64,000 nucleotides of DNA from Sphingobium yanoikuyae (GTDB lineage Bacteria; Pseudomonadota; Alphaproteobacteria; Sphingomonadales; Sphingomonadaceae): contig NZ_CP053021.1 in the NCBI RefSeq assembly GCF_013001025.1, positions 1,629,501 through 1,693,500 on the forward strand. Direction: 5' to 3'. Each line of letters begins with the position of its first letter. The stretch's first letter is position 1. The position numbers and the translations under genes are program-made. Below the pieces are notes generated by a model that did not search any database, was not told the origin of the DNA, and worked only from the letters and a program-made list of their open reading frames with translations. Below, in pieces: positions 34,094 through 42,549 of the stretch.

Positions 34094-35013
34094 CGATGCC
34101 ATCTGCCAACCACCCAGTTGTGGCCGCCTGGGGCATGGGCGTAAACAGCACCGCCATGATTATCGAATGGGTGGCGAGGGGACGAAGGCTGGATGCCGTA
34201 TTGACTGCGGATACTGGCGCCGAAAAGCCCCAGAGCTACGCCTACCTTCCGATTTTTGAGAAATGGATGGACGATCGAGGCATATCGCACCATATTGTTC
34301 GATACGAGCCGAAGAAATTCAAGCATTGGCCGCCGTACTTTACAATATTGGAGAATTGCCTGACGAACTCGACTTTGCCATCTGCCTCATTTGGTAGAAA
34401 ATCTTGTTCGGTCAAATGGAAGATACAGCCTCAAGACCTTTGGGTGTCAAAATGGCAACTTGCAAATAATATATGGCAGGTTGGCGGTAAGGTTGTCAAG
34501 CTGATCGGGTATGACGCTTCACCTGCCGACAGCCGGCGTTATGCGAACCGCGAAGGCATCGTGGATGCCCGATACGACTATCTTTATCCGCTTCTGCACG
34601 AATGGCATTGGGACCGCGACGCCTGCATCAGGCGGATTGAGGCTGAAGGCTTGCCGGTTCCCCCGAAATCGAGTTGCGTCATCTGTGCGCATATGCGTTC
34701 CGAGGAAGTCGCGCAATTGCCGCGCTGGGTGCTTCGATTGATCGTGTTGGTTGAGGCGCGGGCCGCGCCACGCCTGCGCAATGTCGAGGGATTGTGGCGT
34801 CGGGCGACAAAAGCCCGTCCCGGCTCCATGACCATGTTCATCCGGCAGCGAGGGCTTCTTGATCCCGACGAGATCGACGCCATCGTCGCAGGCGCACCCG
34901 TCGATCTCATTGATTTCCAGCGTGTCGCTGCGGCCATTCCCGTGGAACGGCGACCGCATATGCGCGAATGGATCGATCGCTTCAATGAAGGTGTCGATAA
35001 GCTCGCCGCCTGA
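34090..35013 (+). CDS. PAPS reductase/PP-loop family protein
   Basis: The 307-residue product opens with a PP-loop variant, AAWGMGVNSTAMI, then LTADTGAEKP, the pattern of the phosphoadenosine phosphosulfate reductase/DndC superfamily. A C-terminal CVICAHM pair may bind metal or act in sulfur chemistry. On plasmids and phages such proteins are suspected in nucleic-acid modification rather than sulfate assimilation. The middle of the gene is richer in A+T than its ends, so it may be a mosaic. It ends the 27.6-35.0 kb series. Confidence 0.78.
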   Translation: MTMPSANHPVVAAWGMGVNSTAMIIEWVARGRRLDAVLTADTGAEKPQSYAYLPIFEKWMDDRGISHHIVRYEPKKFKHWPPYFTILENCLTNSTLPSASFGRKSCSVKWKIQPQDLWVSKWQLANNIWQVGGKVVKLIGYDASPADSRRYANREGIVDARYDYLYPLLHEWHWDRDACIRRIEAEGLPVPPKSSCVICAHMRSEEVAQLPRWVLRLIVLVEARAAPRLRNVEGLWRRATKARPGSMTMFIRQRGLLDPDEIDAIVAGAPVDLIDFQRVAAAIPVERRPHMREWIDRFNEGVDKLAA

Positions 35014-35107
35014 TTGCCTCACCTGTATAAAAGTGACCGTCCACTGGCCCCAGCATTTGATGAACGCGCGATCAGCATGCGCAATACTTTGCTTCAAGAC
35101 GAGCCGA

Positions 35108-37276
35108 TCATCGAGCGCTGCCTGGTGAAAGATATTTGTGAAACCATTCGCAGATCTCGCTGACCACGCTTCGGACGGTTGCGGGGGAACCCGCTAACGA
35201 GTGATTTTCGCCCCCGTACCGCAGGATGCGAGCAGTCTTTCCTTGGCGCCATAGGCCCGTATAAAATGCCTCCGATTGGTATGTTGTGCCGCGGATGTCC
35301 AGGTCTCCGTGGATTAGCAATACTGGCGCGTTCACTTGATCGACGAAACTCAAGGGGGAGTTACGCTGGTAAAACTCTCCCTTCGCATATGGAGGCCCTT
35401 GTGCCGCCGGCGAAGTCAGTTCAGCAATTACCACATTGTCTGATTTATCTTGTTCGTCGAGATCGTACCCGCGAGCCGTCGGATCAAATGCCCCATAGTA
35501 GGCCCTCAAATCGGATATAGGGGCAATGGCCACAATAGCATTGAAGCGATGGGACTGCGTAGCCAATCCTAAAGCTGTATAGCCGCCGAAACTTTGGCCC
35601 ATGAAACCGACCCGTGTCCGGTCCGCAATGCCAAGTTCGACCAATCGGTCCACTGCGGGATCAACATCCAGCGCAAGCTCCGTGAGCGGATCTTGCTTGC
35701 CATCCCGCTTTAATGGGATCGACGGGAGCAGAATGGCGAACCCCTGAGCGGCGTAGAGATGGAGATTGTAGATGCCCGGCATATACAGATCCAGCGAGTA
35801 GTCTGACCAGCTTGGAACAGTCGCTACCGCGTATCCCCATGTTATCACGGGTACCCTGCCGCCCTTATATCCTGGAGGCAGCAGAACGGCCGCCTTCAGA
35901 GGCTCACCGTGTCCGCTTAGGTAATCAAATTCGAACGTACGCCCGGTCTCCACTGCGGCTAGGTGGCGATTAAGCTCAAGCAGAGTGACAGCTTTTCCAT
36001 TTCGCGCGGATGCGCGAACGAATAAGCCTTGGGCCGTCTGCTCGCTCCATACGATTCCTTTAGCATCGCGGCCAATCAGTTGGGCCTTCTCCGGAAGTCC
36101 AGCGGGCCGGGATGACATGATGTCCTTTTTACGATCTGTCTCAGGTCTGATGACGCCCGTGACAGTATTGGCCGCAAAATATTGGACGGCTTGGCTTTCC
36201 AGTTTCGGGCGAGCCGCGAAAGTAAAGGTGTCTCCGGCATCTCCTGCCCAGCCGACCAGCAGCAATGGTAGTGCCGCTTCATCTGGTAGTTTCATCCACT
36301 CGATGGCTTTCGGTCTATGAAGATCGACCAGACCCAATTTTTTCTGAACCAGCCATTCGCCGTCATTTCTGGGAAAGGATGCATCTTTGGCAGGCGCAAG
36401 CACACCGGTGGTTGCCATAACGGCAGCCCGGTCACCTCTTGGAGAGACGCGGACGGCAAGGCTCCCCTTGAAGGGATATGCCGGCACATGCGCCAAATCT
36501 GTGGACGTGCCCGTCTCTACGTTCACGATGGTAAGGATCGCTTCCTGATCCGAGCCCACTGTCGTGCGCTCTGCACCACTCGCAGAGGCACTGACCACGG
36601 CTTCCTGGCCCTCGCGCACTTTGTCCCGGGTCATTGATACATGACGATAGAAGCGCTCTGTGGCTTCGAGGAGGCTCGAAATGCTGCCCGACGGGAGCAT
36701 CGCGGCTAGCAGTCGACTTCCGTCAAGCCAAACGAACGGGGCATTCTCATCACCAATCGTACAGACATTCGGCGAATTCGACCCCGGACCCGCGAAATCA
36801 AGCCTGTTGACGCCGCTGCCGTACCTGGTTTGTGTTACGATCGCCTGGTCACTAAGTCTGTGGACCCGATCGGTCGTCCGATCCCACATGTATAGCCTGA
36901 CATTATTGCCGCCTTTGGGCTCAGTACCTTCCGGGCGCGTAGACAGAAACGCCAGGCGCTGCCCATCGGGGGACCACGTCGCACACCAGGATCCGGCAGC
37001 CTCGGCGTGTCCTTCTGTCAAATTTCGGCGTACGCCGGTGCTGCGATCGATGAGCCATATATCTGCGCGAGATGGATCAATTTCATATGCTGCTCGGCCA
37101 TATATTTCGCCATCTCTCGCCGGCCGAAGGACAACGGCGGCGAGAAGCATTCCATCGGGGGATAGCTGGGCCCGATCCAAACGTTCCATCCCGAGTACGT
37201 CGTCCACCGACATGGGGCGCGATGACACAATCGAGGGCGCCAGAATAAGAAGCATGGCAATAACAACTCTGCTCAT
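35108..37276 (-). CDS. S9 family prolyl-oligopeptidase-like serine peptidase, exported
   Basis: The 722-residue product starts with a signal peptide (VVIAMLLILAPSIVSS) and has a beta-propeller-like N-terminal half (SPDGMLLAAV, WSPDGQRLAFLSTRP). The alpha/beta hydrolase domain shows Ser in GQSFGGY, Asp in HGDLDIRG and His in GGENHSLAG. It should cleave short peptides in the periplasm. Lower G+C and the opposite orientation to neighbours suggest cargo. Sphingomonad lasso-peptide isopeptidases belong to the same superfamily, but no lasso biosynthesis genes are present, so that role is not supported. Confidence 0.88.
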   Translation of the reverse strand: MSRVVIAMLLILAPSIVSSRPMSVDDVLGMERLDRAQLSPDGMLLAAVVLRPARDGEIYGRAAYEIDPSRADIWLIDRSTGVRRNLTEGHAEAAGSWCATWSPDGQRLAFLSTRPEGTEPKGGNNVRLYMWDRTTDRVHRLSDQAIVTQTRYGSGVNRLDFAGPGSNSPNVCTIGDENAPFVWLDGSRLLAAMLPSGSISSLLEATERFYRHVSMTRDKVREGQEAVVSASASGAERTTVGSDQEAILTIVNVETGTSTDLAHVPAYPFKGSLAVRVSPRGDRAAVMATTGVLAPAKDASFPRNDGEWLVQKKLGLVDLHRPKAIEWMKLPDEAALPLLLVGWAGDAGDTFTFAARPKLESQAVQYFAANTVTGVIRPETDRKKDIMSSRPAGLPEKAQLIGRDAKGIVWSEQTAQGLFVRASARNGKAVTLLELNRHLAAVETGRTFEFDYLSGHGEPLKAAVLLPPGYKGGRVPVITWGYAVATVPSWSDYSLDLYMPGIYNLHLYAAQGFAILLPSIPLKRDGKQDPLTELALDVDPAVDRLVELGIADRTRVGFMGQSFGGYTALGLATQSHRFNAIVAIAPISDLRAYYGAFDPTARGYDLDEQDKSDNVVIAELTSPAAQGPPYAKGEFYQRNSPLSFVDQVNAPVLLIHGDLDIRGTTYQSEAFYTGLWRQGKTARILRYGGENHSLAGSPATVRSVVSEICEWFHKYLSPGSAR

Positions 37277-37368
37277 CCGGCACCTTCCTCTGGTTCCTGT
37301 CGAACGTACCGATCGCTACGGGGATGGAAACCCGAAATGAAGGATTTCTCAGGCCAATATGCCTTCAT
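37273..37368 (-). CDS. Short frame coupled to the S9 peptidase start
   Basis: A 31-residue frame (MKAYWPEKSFISGFHPRSDR) ends in an ATGA overlap with the peptidase start. The frame stays open upstream to 37674 with poor protein character, so this may be the decayed end of an upstream gene or a leader peptide. No clear ribosome site. Confidence 0.25.
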   Translation of the reverse strand: MKAYWPEKSFISGFHPRSDRYVRQEPEEGAG

Positions 37369-37989
37369 AACCTCCGTCCGATTCTGACGAGTAGCGGCCT
37401 TGCGATAGCCAGCTATGGAGACACAACCCGTTGCATTTAATCGCAGGATTTCTTGTCTGAAGGCGTAGGCGACAACTGGTCGCTCGCTAGTCGGCCCTAT
37501 CTTGAGGCCACGCTGGGGATAATGGGGGACCAAGCCAGCGGCATTTCGCTGGTGGCCAACCGTTCCGCCGCGCGGCCCGCCACTATCCCCCGTTCGCTCC
37601 CGATACCGGGACCGCACCTGCCGGTGCCGCCGACCACGCCGCTCCCGCAGTGTCTGCGATGACCGCCGGTTCACGCCGCCGCCCCTCGCTACGGCGACTC
37701 TCGCCAGCGTAGCACCCGCGCGGCTACCGCCGCGCCCCCGGCCTCGCGCCCCAATCCACCTTCATCATCCCTCGCGCCGCGCCTCTGCCCCTGATCGTGC
37801 CGCGGTGTCGCGCGGAGTTGCGGGCGGCGGGGGCGTTGCGCGTGGACCGCGGCGGCGTCGCGCTGGTGGAGGCGGAGCGCCTCGCCGCGGGCGGGCGGCG
37901 CGGGAGGCGAGCGCGGGATAGAGAGGAGAGAAGGGCCGGTGAGGGTGTCGCCGAGAATGGTTTCGAGCGACATTCGAAAGGTAAAGACG
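37369..37989. other. Intergenic, 621 bp, changes from A+T-rich to extremely G+C-rich
   Basis: The left 250 bases share the peptidase region's composition and hold no supported gene. From about 37640 to 37900 the sequence is very rich in C and G (CGCCGCCGC, GGGCGGCGGGGGCG) with no credible frame. It ends in a purine stretch (GATAGAGAGGAGAGAAGGG) before the DUF736 gene. The composition step probably marks the cargo/backbone junction. Confidence 0.45.
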
Positions 37990-38457
37990 ATGAACATCGG
38001 TGAAATCTTTAATCGGAACGGCCGTCTGAAGGGCTCGATCGCCACCCGCACCATCGATCTGCCCAGTGTCGGGCTGCGCAAGGTCGTGAGCGATAATCCG
38101 AAGGCTCCGGTCTACGAGATCCTCGCGCTTAACATCGCCCGCCGCTACGTCCAGATCGGCGCGCTGTGGGAGGCCGTGTCGAAGCAGGGGGATGTGTTCC
38201 TCGCCGGGAACATCGACGACCCCAGCCTGCCCGAGCCGCTGCCGATCGCGCTCTTCCCGGCCGACCATGGCGGCTACATGGTCGCCTGGCGCCGCGACAC
38301 CATGCGCTCCGATTTCGGTGGCGGCATGGGCGCGAGCAGCGGCCGGTACGACGATCGCGGCCCGGGCGATCAGGGCGGCTTCGGTGACAGCACCGTGGGT
38401 GCCGGCGGCGAACGGTCGGGTTCGGACACCTCGTTCGAGGAGGAAGACCCGTTCTGA
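37990..38457 (+). CDS. DUF736 family plasmid protein
   Basis: The first 100 residues match DUF736: MNIGEIFNRNGRLKGSIATR, YEILALN, IGALWEAVSKQGDVFLAGN and DDPSLPEPLPIALFP. This small domain is found almost only on plasmids and ICEs of alpha- and gammaproteobacteria and is of unknown function. The C-terminal 45 residues are Gly/Ser/Asp-rich and disordered. The start at 37990 is the first ATG giving the canonical N-terminus. Confidence 0.88.
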   Translation: MNIGEIFNRNGRLKGSIATRTIDLPSVGLRKVVSDNPKAPVYEILALNIARRYVQIGALWEAVSKQGDVFLAGNIDDPSLPEPLPIALFPADHGGYMVAWRRDTMRSDFGGGMGASSGRYDDRGPGDQGGFGDSTVGAGGERSGSDTSFEEEDPF

Positions 38458-38480
38458 TCAGGCGCTGATCAGTCCCATCG

Positions 38481-38520
38481 GGCCGGGGAGGCGTCAGGCT
38501 TCTCCGGCCTCTTTCTTTTT
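38481..38520 (+). terminator. Intrinsic terminator after DUF736
   Basis: GGCCGGGGAGGC pairs with GCTTCTCCGGCC allowing G-U pairs, followed by TCTTTCTTTTT, a good T-rich tail. It lies 23 bases after the stop and just before the ribosome site of the next gene. Confidence 0.75.
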
Positions 38521-38540
38521 CGCCCATGAGGAGACATCCC

Positions 38541-38822
38541 ATGCGCCGCTCTTCATTGCATTCTTCCGCCCCGTTGACCGACCTTGCCGCGCTCTCCGCG
38601 GCGATCATGGCCAGCCCCTCGATCCGCGACCTGCTCGCGCGGCATGTCGAGGGCGCGTCTCCCGTGCCGAAAATCCCGGCGGGTATCACCTGCGGCGAGA
38701 TCATCGCCGCCATCTACGACCTGCTCGAGAATACGCCGCTCGCGCCGCATGCGGCCGGGATCGTCGATACCGTCCTGACGCGCGCGGCATTCGCCGCGCC
38801 CGCTAGGGCGAGCAGGCACTAA
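38541..38822 (+). CDS. 93-aa protein related to the N-terminus of the DUF2493 genes
   Basis: Start 38541 has GAGGAG 7 nt upstream. The product (LTDLAALSAAIMASPSIRDL, then IIAAIYDLLENTPLAPHAAGIV) aligns with the first 95 residues of the next gene (FADLPALFAEVTATPEFQRA, then VIATIFDLLTDTRLDALAPEI). It is thus a stand-alone copy of that N-terminal domain, in tandem with two full-length relatives. Function unknown. Confidence 0.72.
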   Translation: MRRSSLHSSAPLTDLAALSAAIMASPSIRDLLARHVEGASPVPKIPAGITCGEIIAAIYDLLENTPLAPHAAGIVDTVLTRAAFAAPARASRH

Positions 38823-38841
38823 CCCGGCACGATACCCATGC

Positions 38842-38884
38842 AGGGCCGCGACGCTACCCTCGCGTTCGCGGCCCTTTTCCTTTT
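38842..38884 (+). terminator. Intrinsic terminator
   Basis: AGGGCCGCG (38842-38850) pairs with CGCGGCCCT (38867-38875), followed by TTTCCTTTT. It lies 20 bases after the 93-aa gene. Confidence 0.7.
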
Positions 38885-38908
38885 GCCCCCCTGACAGGGA
38901 GAAGTTCC

Positions 38909-39919
38909 ATGAGCCACGACGATTCGCGCAGCATCAGCCGCTTCGCTGATCTGCCCGCGCTGTTCGCCGAAGTGACCGCGACCCCGGAATTCCAGCGCGC
39001 TTTCGGCGATCCCATCCCCCTCTCGATCATCAGCCCGGGGGATGAACCGGGCGAACACGACATGCCCGAGCCGCTCCACGCACAGGCCGATTGCGCCGGG
39101 GTTATCGCCACCATCTTCGACCTGCTGACCGACACCCGCCTCGATGCGCTCGCCCCCGAGATCGCATGGGGCATGGTGAACAGCTTCCATTTCGTCGCGG
39201 GAAAGCTCGAGCGGCAGGAAGACCTGCTGGCCGACGAACTGCGCGACATGATGCGCCGCTCCGACCTTTCCGAGGTGTTTAACACCGAGCTCGAGGAGAA
39301 GCAGCTGCTGTGCCAGTCGCTGTCCGAACAGCGCGAAGCGGTCGAGTGCATGCGCGACTATGCGGCCGACACCTTCCGCGTGCTTTCGGGCCGTCCCTGG
39401 TCGCCTGCGCGCGGTTCGCGGGTCTCGAAGGTCGCTACCGCCACGCAGGTCGCGATACAGGACTTCCTGCGCGCCCGCGAACTCGCCGAGCGCGAGCGAT
39501 ACCGCCCGCGTGGCCCGATCGTCGTCGCCTCGGGCCATGCCGAATGGCATGACTGGCAGATCCTGTGGGACCGGCTCGACGCGATCCTCGCGCGGATCCC
39601 GCACATGACGCTGGTGACCACCGCGCAGCGTAAGGGCTTCGATGCGATCGTGGCCTCGTGGGCGGGGAGCCGCGACGTCCAGCTCGTCACCTACTCGCTG
39701 ATGGGCGCGGGGCGCGGCGCGCCCTTTGCCCGTAATCGCAAGCTGGTCGAACTGAAACCGGTCGAAGCCGTGCTGGGCGAGGGCTCGGGCATTCAGGCGA
39801 ACCTCTATCAGGCGCTGCGAAAGGTCGGGGTTCCGATCCATGCCTTCCGAAAGGCCGATCAGGCACCCGCCGAGAAGATCACCGCGCTTCCGCGGGGCCG
39901 CGTTCGCCGGGTAGCCTGA
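38909..39919 (+). CDS. DUF2493 domain-containing protein, copy 1 (336 aa)
   Basis: The C-terminal 130 residues (PRGPIVVASGHAEWHDWQIL, LVTTAQRKGFDAIVASWA, RNRKLV) match DUF2493, a Rossmann-like SLOG-superfamily domain thought to bind nucleotides or their derivatives. The N-terminal 190 residues are helical and shared with 40322 and 38541. GGGAGAA lies before the ATG. Confidence 0.82.
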   Translation: MSHDDSRSISRFADLPALFAEVTATPEFQRAFGDPIPLSIISPGDEPGEHDMPEPLHAQADCAGVIATIFDLLTDTRLDALAPEIAWGMVNSFHFVAGKLERQEDLLADELRDMMRRSDLSEVFNTELEEKQLLCQSLSEQREAVECMRDYAADTFRVLSGRPWSPARGSRVSKVATATQVAIQDFLRARELAERERYRPRGPIVVASGHAEWHDWQILWDRLDAILARIPHMTLVTTAQRKGFDAIVASWAGSRDVQLVTYSLMGAGRGAPFARNRKLVELKPVEAVLGEGSGIQANLYQALRKVGVPIHAFRKADQAPAEKITALPRGRVRRVA

Positions 39920-39943
39920 CACCGAAGTCTCAGCGTATTTTTC

Positions 39944-39975
39944 GGGGACGGCGCGCCGCGCCGTCCCCCTTTTTT
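39944..39975 (+). terminator. Strong intrinsic terminator after DUF2493 copy 1
   Basis: GGGGACGGCG pairs with CGCCGTCCCC over a 5-nt loop, followed by CTTTTTT. Stem and T tract are near ideal. It lies 24 bases past the stop. Confidence 0.88.
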
Positions 39976-40321
39976 GCGCAAGGGGCGTGCAGGGTCGCGA
40001 GGTCGCGGGCGCTCCATTGAGAGGTAAGCGCCTGGAGGCACCCGTTGCGAATCAGGAGCATCGAGCCCCAGATTCGCAAAGCCTCTTCTCTCTCTCAAGA
40101 ATTCCAATGGTGGCACGGGACCGCGCCGGCCTCAAGGACGACGGGGCCCCACCATTTTTCCGGGCGGGTCGGGCGTCATGCTTCCATTCGGGCAATGTGG
40201 CCGCCCGGAAAAATCGTGACCCCCATCGCCGGCTGCGCCGGTCGCGTTCCGCGATCCTTGACCCCGCCGCTCGGAGCCCGTGCCCAGGGGGGAACCTCTT
40301 TCGTTTCTACAGGAGGTTCCC
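39976..40321. other. Intergenic, 346 bp, with two long inverted repeats
   Basis: No gene supported. TTGCGAATC (40045-40053) and GATTCGCAA (40071-40079) form one inverted repeat with a 17-nt spacer. ATTTTTCCGGGCGG (40154-40167) and CCGCCCGGAAAAAT (40201-40214) form a perfect 14-bp inverted repeat with a 33-nt spacer. The region ends with AGGAGG and the start of DUF2493 copy 2. It may be regulatory RNA, a protein-binding site or the footprint of a lost element. Confidence 0.6.
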
Positions 40322-41305
40322 ATGACGAAGATCCACCGCAGCATCCGCCCGTTCTCCGACATCGCCGAATTCATCGCGCAGGAGACGATGGCGGGCACCA
40401 CCGACGACTTCCACGCCGCCTTCTCCTCCGATCTCGACGGGGTCCGCATCGGGCGCGGCGAGGAGGAGATGGCGACCGACATGCCCGATCCGCGCGAAGC
40501 CCAGCTTGCCGTCGAGCTGATCGTCACGACCCTCTTCGACCTGCTGCGCGACACGCGGCTGCAGCCTGCCGCCGAGCGCCTCGCATGGGGCATCGTGAAC
40601 AGTTTCCATCACGTCGCCGACCAGTGGCAGGGGCAGGCCGATAAGGCGACGCGCGACGTCCAGGACCTGCTGCGGCGCGCCGACGGCAGCGAAATTCACG
40701 GTGTCGAACTCGAGCAGGCACAGGGCGAACTCGAATTCCTCGACGAAGCCACCGACGCGCTGCGGTGCATGCGCGACCATGCCGCCGACGTCTTCCACAC
40801 CGAAACCGGACGGCCGTGGTCGGCACCGAAGGGGTCGCTGGTCTCGAGTAAGCGCACCGCCTCGGTCATCGCGGCCACCGATTTCCTTGCCGCCCGCCGC
40901 CAGCGCCGCACCGACGCGCATAACCCGCGAGGGCCCATCGTGATCTTCTCCGGCGGCGCGGACTGCTGGTTTGACGACCGCCTGATCTGGGCGAAACTCG
41001 ACGACGCGAAATACCGGAACCCGGCGATGGTGCTGGCGACGACCGCACAGGATAAGGGATGCGACGCGATGGCCGCTGCGTGGGCCGCCTCGCGTAAGGT
41101 GAAGCTCATCACGTTCCGCCTCAGCGCGAAGCTGGGGAAGAGGGCGGGGTTCGTCCGGAACGAGCAGATGGTCGGACTGCGCCCCGTCGAGGCGCTGGTC
41201 TGCGAAGGGTCGGGCCTGCAGTCTCACCTCGCGCGCCTCGTGAAGGAGAAGCGTATCCCGGCGCGGTTCGTCAGGCTCAGCGATCAGGGATGGGAGGCGC
41301 AGTGA
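40322..41305 (+). CDS. DUF2493 domain-containing protein, copy 2 (327 aa)
   Basis: Paralogue of the 38909 gene over its whole length: ERLAWGIVNSFHHVADQ against EIAWGMVNSFHFVAG, PRGPIVIFSGGADCWFDDRL, LATTAQDKGCDAMAAAWAAS and VEALVCEGSGLQ. ATG 40322 has AGGAGG 5 nt upstream. The pair probably arose by duplication and has diverged strongly, so both may be kept for distinct ligands. Confidence 0.82.
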   Translation: MTKIHRSIRPFSDIAEFIAQETMAGTTDDFHAAFSSDLDGVRIGRGEEEMATDMPDPREAQLAVELIVTTLFDLLRDTRLQPAAERLAWGIVNSFHHVADQWQGQADKATRDVQDLLRRADGSEIHGVELEQAQGELEFLDEATDALRCMRDHAADVFHTETGRPWSAPKGSLVSSKRTASVIAATDFLAARRQRRTDAHNPRGPIVIFSGGADCWFDDRLIWAKLDDAKYRNPAMVLATTAQDKGCDAMAAAWAASRKVKLITFRLSAKLGKRAGFVRNEQMVGLRPVEALVCEGSGLQSHLARLVKEKRIPARFVRLSDQGWEAQ

Positions 41306-41385
41306 GGTTCCGCCAGAGGATCGGTCCGGTTCGCCGGGCCGGTCCTCATTTCCTTTTATCAAGCGTAGCTCTCGCCCCCGCTCAG

Positions 41386-41438
41386 GGACCCGCAGGCGGG
41401 TCCGTCGCGGGCGCGATGCGGGACCGCCAGGCGGTCCC
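41386..41438. repeat. Two adjacent GGGACC-type hairpins
   Basis: GGACCCGC/GCGGGTCC (41386-41403) and GGGACCGC/GCGGTCCC (41420-41438) are perfect short palindromes in a G+C-rich, gene-free gap (41306-41585). They resemble the stems at 2801 and 42909. The first could end the DUF2493 transcript. Confidence 0.45.
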
Positions 41439-41535
41439 GGCCTCCTGCGCGCGGCTTCGCCGTGCTCGTCGCAGGGACACCCTTCGGGTGCGGTCTGGGC
41501 GGGGTTGGCTGAGGGGCGAGGCCGCGTCCTGCCAC

Positions 41536-41563
41536 CAGAGGAGAGGAGGGCAGAGAGGGGTGG
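41536..41563 (+). promoter_or_regulatory. Purine-rich leader tract
   Basis: AGAGGAGAGGAGGG followed by CAGAGAGGGGTGG, 22 nt before the start at 41586, with its own GAGGAG ribosome site further on. Confidence 0.35.
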
Positions 41564-41585
41564 CTCATTCGAGGAGATTAAAGCC

Positions 41586-42107
41586 ATGTCCGAGCATTTG
41601 CACCTTTCTAATTCGGCCGTTTTCGTTTCCGGGTCGCTGTCCATTACCGCGCTTCCCGAGCCCGTCATCGAACGCATCGATGGTATCCTGTACCGTGCGC
41701 TTCCCATCCTGATCGGGGACGCGCGCGGCGTGGATCGCCTGGTCCAGCGCCATCTTTCCGATCGCGAGATCGCTGCTGTCAGGGTCTACTGTTCCGGAGA
41801 GGAACCGCGTCATAATCTGGGCGACTGGCCTGTCCGGCGCATTCCTACTTCCGGGCGAAAGGGCACCGCCGCCTTCCATGCCGCGAAGGATGCGGCGATG
41901 GCGCGCGATGCCGCCCTCGGTCTCGTGATCTGGGATGGTCGCAGCCGGGGCAGCCTTGCGAATATCCACCGGTTGGCGGCGCAGCGGCGCTTCATCATGA
42001 TCTGGTTCGGGCCCGAAGCGCGGTTCATCACCCTGAGATCGGATTCCGACAGGGACAGCTTTCTCGAGGCGCATCCCTGCCGGAACCTGGTGATGTCCAG
42101 CGCGTGA
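41586..42107 (+). CDS. SLOG/Rossmann-like hypothetical protein, 173 aa
   Basis: Start 41586 has GAGGAG 10 nt upstream. The product has a nucleotide-binding look: VFVSGSLSITALP, LPILIGDARGVDRLVQRHL, VRVYCSGEE, ALGLVIWDGRSRGSLANI. This resembles the SLOG superfamily (DUF1273/YspA), matching the adjacent DUF2493 genes. Function unknown. Confidence 0.72.
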   Translation: MSEHLHLSNSAVFVSGSLSITALPEPVIERIDGILYRALPILIGDARGVDRLVQRHLSDREIAAVRVYCSGEEPRHNLGDWPVRRIPTSGRKGTAAFHAAKDAAMARDAALGLVIWDGRSRGSLANIHRLAAQRRFIMIWFGPEARFITLRSDSDRDSFLEAHPCRNLVMSSA

Positions 42108-42344
42108 TCAGATCGCTGCCGGCAGTCCTTTAATCGCCGTCAGCGCCGCGCCGCCACCGACCCGGATCGCCTGTGTGAGAAGCTCGCGGAATTCCCTTTC
42201 CGTGAGCTTCTCGACCGGCATCTCCGCGATCATCGCGGCATATCTGCCCCGCAGCGCACGGCGCGCGTTTTTCAGTTCATCGTTCATCTTGCGCTGACGC
42301 GCTTCCAGATCGGCGAGCCGATCCCTTTCCGTCATCTTCGGCAT
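42108..42344 (-). CDS. Small coiled-coil protein, 78 aa, TraD-like
   Basis: Read from 42344: MPKMTERDRLADLEARQRKM, with AAGGA 8 nt upstream. Residues 5-35 form a charged coiled coil, then a helical tail. Size and pattern resemble small TraC/TraD accessory mobilisation proteins of sphingomonad and rhizobial plasmids, but this is a likeness only. It lies on the minus strand, immediately after the 41586 gene in a convergent arrangement. Confidence 0.6.
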   Translation of the reverse strand: MPKMTERDRLADLEARQRKMNDELKNARRALRGRYAAMIAEMPVEKLTEREFRELLTQAIRVGGGAALTAIKGLPAAI

Positions 42345-42549
42345 GTCCATCGTCCTTCCCCGATGGCCTGCCCGTCGCTTGCGACTGTGCCACATCGGCG
42401 GACCGGCGCAAGCGGGGATTGCCGCTTCCTGCGGAACCGGCGGGGCTTCGCGCCTGAATGCTCCAGCCGGTCCGTCACCGACCACATCCCATCCCATCCA
42501 TCGGTCCGCAGTGCCTGTCGTCCGCGGACACCCCCATGAGGAGGCTTAC

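Noticed and set aside
35108..37276. Lasso-peptide isopeptidase as part of a lasso biosynthesis cluster, with the ABC exporter at 11987
   Set aside because: No precursor, lasso cyclase or B-protein gene was found near either gene, and the two lie 21 kb apart on the replicon. Only the general S9 and ABC calls are supported.
40307..41707. 466-codon minus-strand frame
   Set aside because: Antisense to DUF2493 copy 2, with Arg/Pro-rich composition typical of shadow frames.
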